Part shown: positions 62,987 to 64,000 of the stretch, piece after piece
How positions within the stretch are numbered: position 1 is the first letter of the stretch
Layout: each line of letters opens with the position of its first letter
From: Planctomycetota bacterium
GTDB lineage: Bacteria; Planctomycetota; Phycisphaerae; Phycisphaerales; UBA1924
Length of the DNA stretch: 64,000 nt
Direction: 5' to 3'
NCBI GenBank assembly: GCA_039819165.1
Contig: JBCBSM010000001.1
Coordinates: 2,294,001-2,358,000, forward strand
Made by a program: the position numbers and the translations under genes
Notes under the pieces: model-generated
The model's database searches: none
Seen by the model: only the letters and a program-made list of their open reading frames with translations
What the model was told of the DNA's origin: nothing

Positions 62987-63796
62987 ATGACTACCACGAA
63001 CGCACCGTCCGCCACCGCCGATTGGTTCCGACCGTCCTTCGCCGACCGCGTGGCCGTCGTCACCGGCGCCAGCGCGGGCATCGGCCTGGCGACCGCCCGC
63101 GCGCTGATCGACGGAGGCGCCACGGTCATCGTCAACGCCCGCCGCGCCGGCCGGCTCGACGAGTTGGTCGAGATGGCCCCCGAGCGGGTGCGGCCCATCG
63201 CCGGCGACGCCACCGAGCCCGAGCTGGTGCACCAGATGCTCGACGCGGCGCTGCAGCTCGCCGGTGCGGAGGCCGATCTGGTCGTCGCCAACGCGGGCCG
63301 GGGGCTGAAGGGCTCGCCGCTGGATTCCGACGCCGACGAGTGGGACGAGGTCCTGGACATCAACACCACCGCTGCCGCGAGGCTGATGCGGGCCGCCGTC
63401 CGCCGCATGCTGGCCGACGTGGGCGAGCACAAGGGCCCGCCGGTGCGGCCGCGGGACGTCGTGCTGCTGGGCTCGAGCGTGGGGCGGAACCTGTCGCCGT
63501 TCAGCAGCTTCTACGGCGCCGCCAAGGCCGCCGCCCACATGATCGCCGAGGCCATCCGCCGCGAGGCCGGCCCCCGCGGCATCCGCGTCACGACCATCGA
63601 GCCCGGCGTGGTCGCCACCGAGTTCCAGGACGCCGCGGGCTACGACCGCGCCACCTTCGGCGAGTTCATGGACGAGATCGGCCCGGTGCTCACGCCCGAG
63701 GACGTGGCCCGCACCATCCTGTTCGTGTGCGCGCACCCCGCGGGCGTGCACGTCAACGAGGTCATGGTCCGTCCGACGCGGCAGTCGTATCCGTGA
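62987..63796 (+). CDS. Short-chain dehydrogenase/reductase
   Basis: A 269-residue classical SDR oxidoreductase. NAD(P)-binding TGASAGIGLATARALIDGGA, NAG motif in VVANAGRGLKG, catalytic Ser in LLGSSVGRN, and the Tyr/Lys pair in SSFYGAAKAAAHM (YxxxK). The C-terminal block IEPGVVATEFQDAAGYD and VNEVMVRPTRQSYP is common in SDRs of unknown substrate. The ATG 62987 is the only good start after the hairpin. Substrate not predictable. Confidence 0.92.
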   Translation: MTTTNAPSATADWFRPSFADRVAVVTGASAGIGLATARALIDGGATVIVNARRAGRLDELVEMAPERVRPIAGDATEPELVHQMLDAALQLAGAEADLVVANAGRGLKGSPLDSDADEWDEVLDINTTAAARLMRAAVRRMLADVGEHKGPPVRPRDVVLLGSSVGRNLSPFSSFYGAAKAAAHMIAEAIRREAGPRGIRVTTIEPGVVATEFQDAAGYDRATFGEFMDEIGPVLTPEDVARTILFVCAHPAGVHVNEVMVRPTRQSYP

Positions 63797-63802
63797 CGCG
63801 GT

Positions 63803-64000
63803 CTAGCGAGCCGGTCGTCGATCCGCGAGGGCCGCGAGCCCTACGCATGCCGTGACCAGCGCGAGCGATGCGATGCCGCGTACCTGGTCGCTTCGGCCAC
63901 GGCCCGTCGCGCATTCCGTGGCGAACGTCTCGCAATTCCAGAACAGCAGGTCGTACCCTCGCCGACCGATGGCCGCCAACGCACGCCGGGCGACACAATG
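63803..64000 (-). CDS. LRAT/NlpC-like protein, C-terminal part
   Basis: The last 65 residues of a minus-strand frame that continues beyond the right edge. It reads GYDLLFWNCETFATECATGRGRSDQV, close to the NCEHFA..C..G...S.Q motif of LRAT-type (permuted papain-fold, NlpC/P60-like) acyltransferases or peptidases, with Cys of NCE as the likely catalytic residue. A C-terminal hydrophobic helix (GIASLALVTACVGLAALA) follows, which could anchor it in the membrane. The N-terminal half, including the His, is not visible here. Confidence 0.6.
   Translation of the reverse strand, partial: HCVARRALAAIGRRGYDLLFWNCETFATECATGRGRSDQVRGIASLALVTACVGLAALADRRPAR

Overview
The window is GC-rich bacterial chromosome. 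It most likely comes from a planctomycete of the class Phycisphaerae. Clues are tandem zinc-ribbon membrane proteins with the planctomycete-type CGYxLxGL signature, a PEP-CTERM protein, an FG-GAP protein ending in a dockerin-like tandem repeat plus a terminal Gly-Cys, and a PEP-CTERM-locus-type polysaccharide deacetylase. Genes are dense, often overlap as ATGA or GTGA, and include housekeeping genes (dnaN, ligA, folD, gatA, rplM-rpsI, pheA, gpsA, tRNA-Phe).

Positions 1-14.4 kb, nearly all on the minus strand, form a surface-polysaccharide region. It holds two sulfotransferases, two GT4 and one GT2 glycosyltransferase, a WcaF-like acetyltransferase, the deacetylase, and a GNAT-ACP-FkbH module that could make and transfer a C3 acyl group. 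A GDP-mannose 3,5-epimerase and an SLC13-type (possibly sulfate) permease follow. The rmlACDB dTDP-rhamnose operon (21.7-24.9 kb) probably feeds the same or a related polymer. Together they suggest a sulfated, acylated polymer that may contain L-galactose/L-gulose and rhamnose (inference).

Positions 14.5-20.7 kb hold a TerC protein and a peptide-type ABC importer (substrate-binding protein and two permeases). Both permeases carry large extracytoplasmic insertions. A matching ATPase gene lies far away at 47.5 kb, upstream of two tiny lipoproteins, one entericidin-like. Positions 24.9-36 kb hold a P1B-like ATPase without its CPC motif, gpsA, comEC, a pseudopilin, an HDOD protein, an exported ClpP-fold protein and a NeuC-like epimerase. 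Positions 36-48.6 kb hold dnaN, gatA, a CPBP protease, rplM-rpsI, pheA, a PhoD phosphatase, the zinc-ribbon pair, the lipoproteins and tRNA-Phe.

Positions 48.9-64 kb hold an S9 peptidase, a gene broken by two compensating frameshifts, the FG-GAP/dockerin protein, an AraC regulator, a photolyase, a PEP-CTERM protein, a CYTH protein, ligA, a FolD homologue with altered catalytic residues, a TPR lipoprotein, a hypothetical lipoprotein, an SDR, and the end of an LRAT-like gene. No insertion sequence, prophage or CRISPR array was seen. The most promising leads are the sulfation/acylation polysaccharide cluster, the remodelled ABC permeases, the CPC-less ATPase, the FolD homologue that may lack cyclohydrolase activity, and the ATPase-lipoprotein operon.
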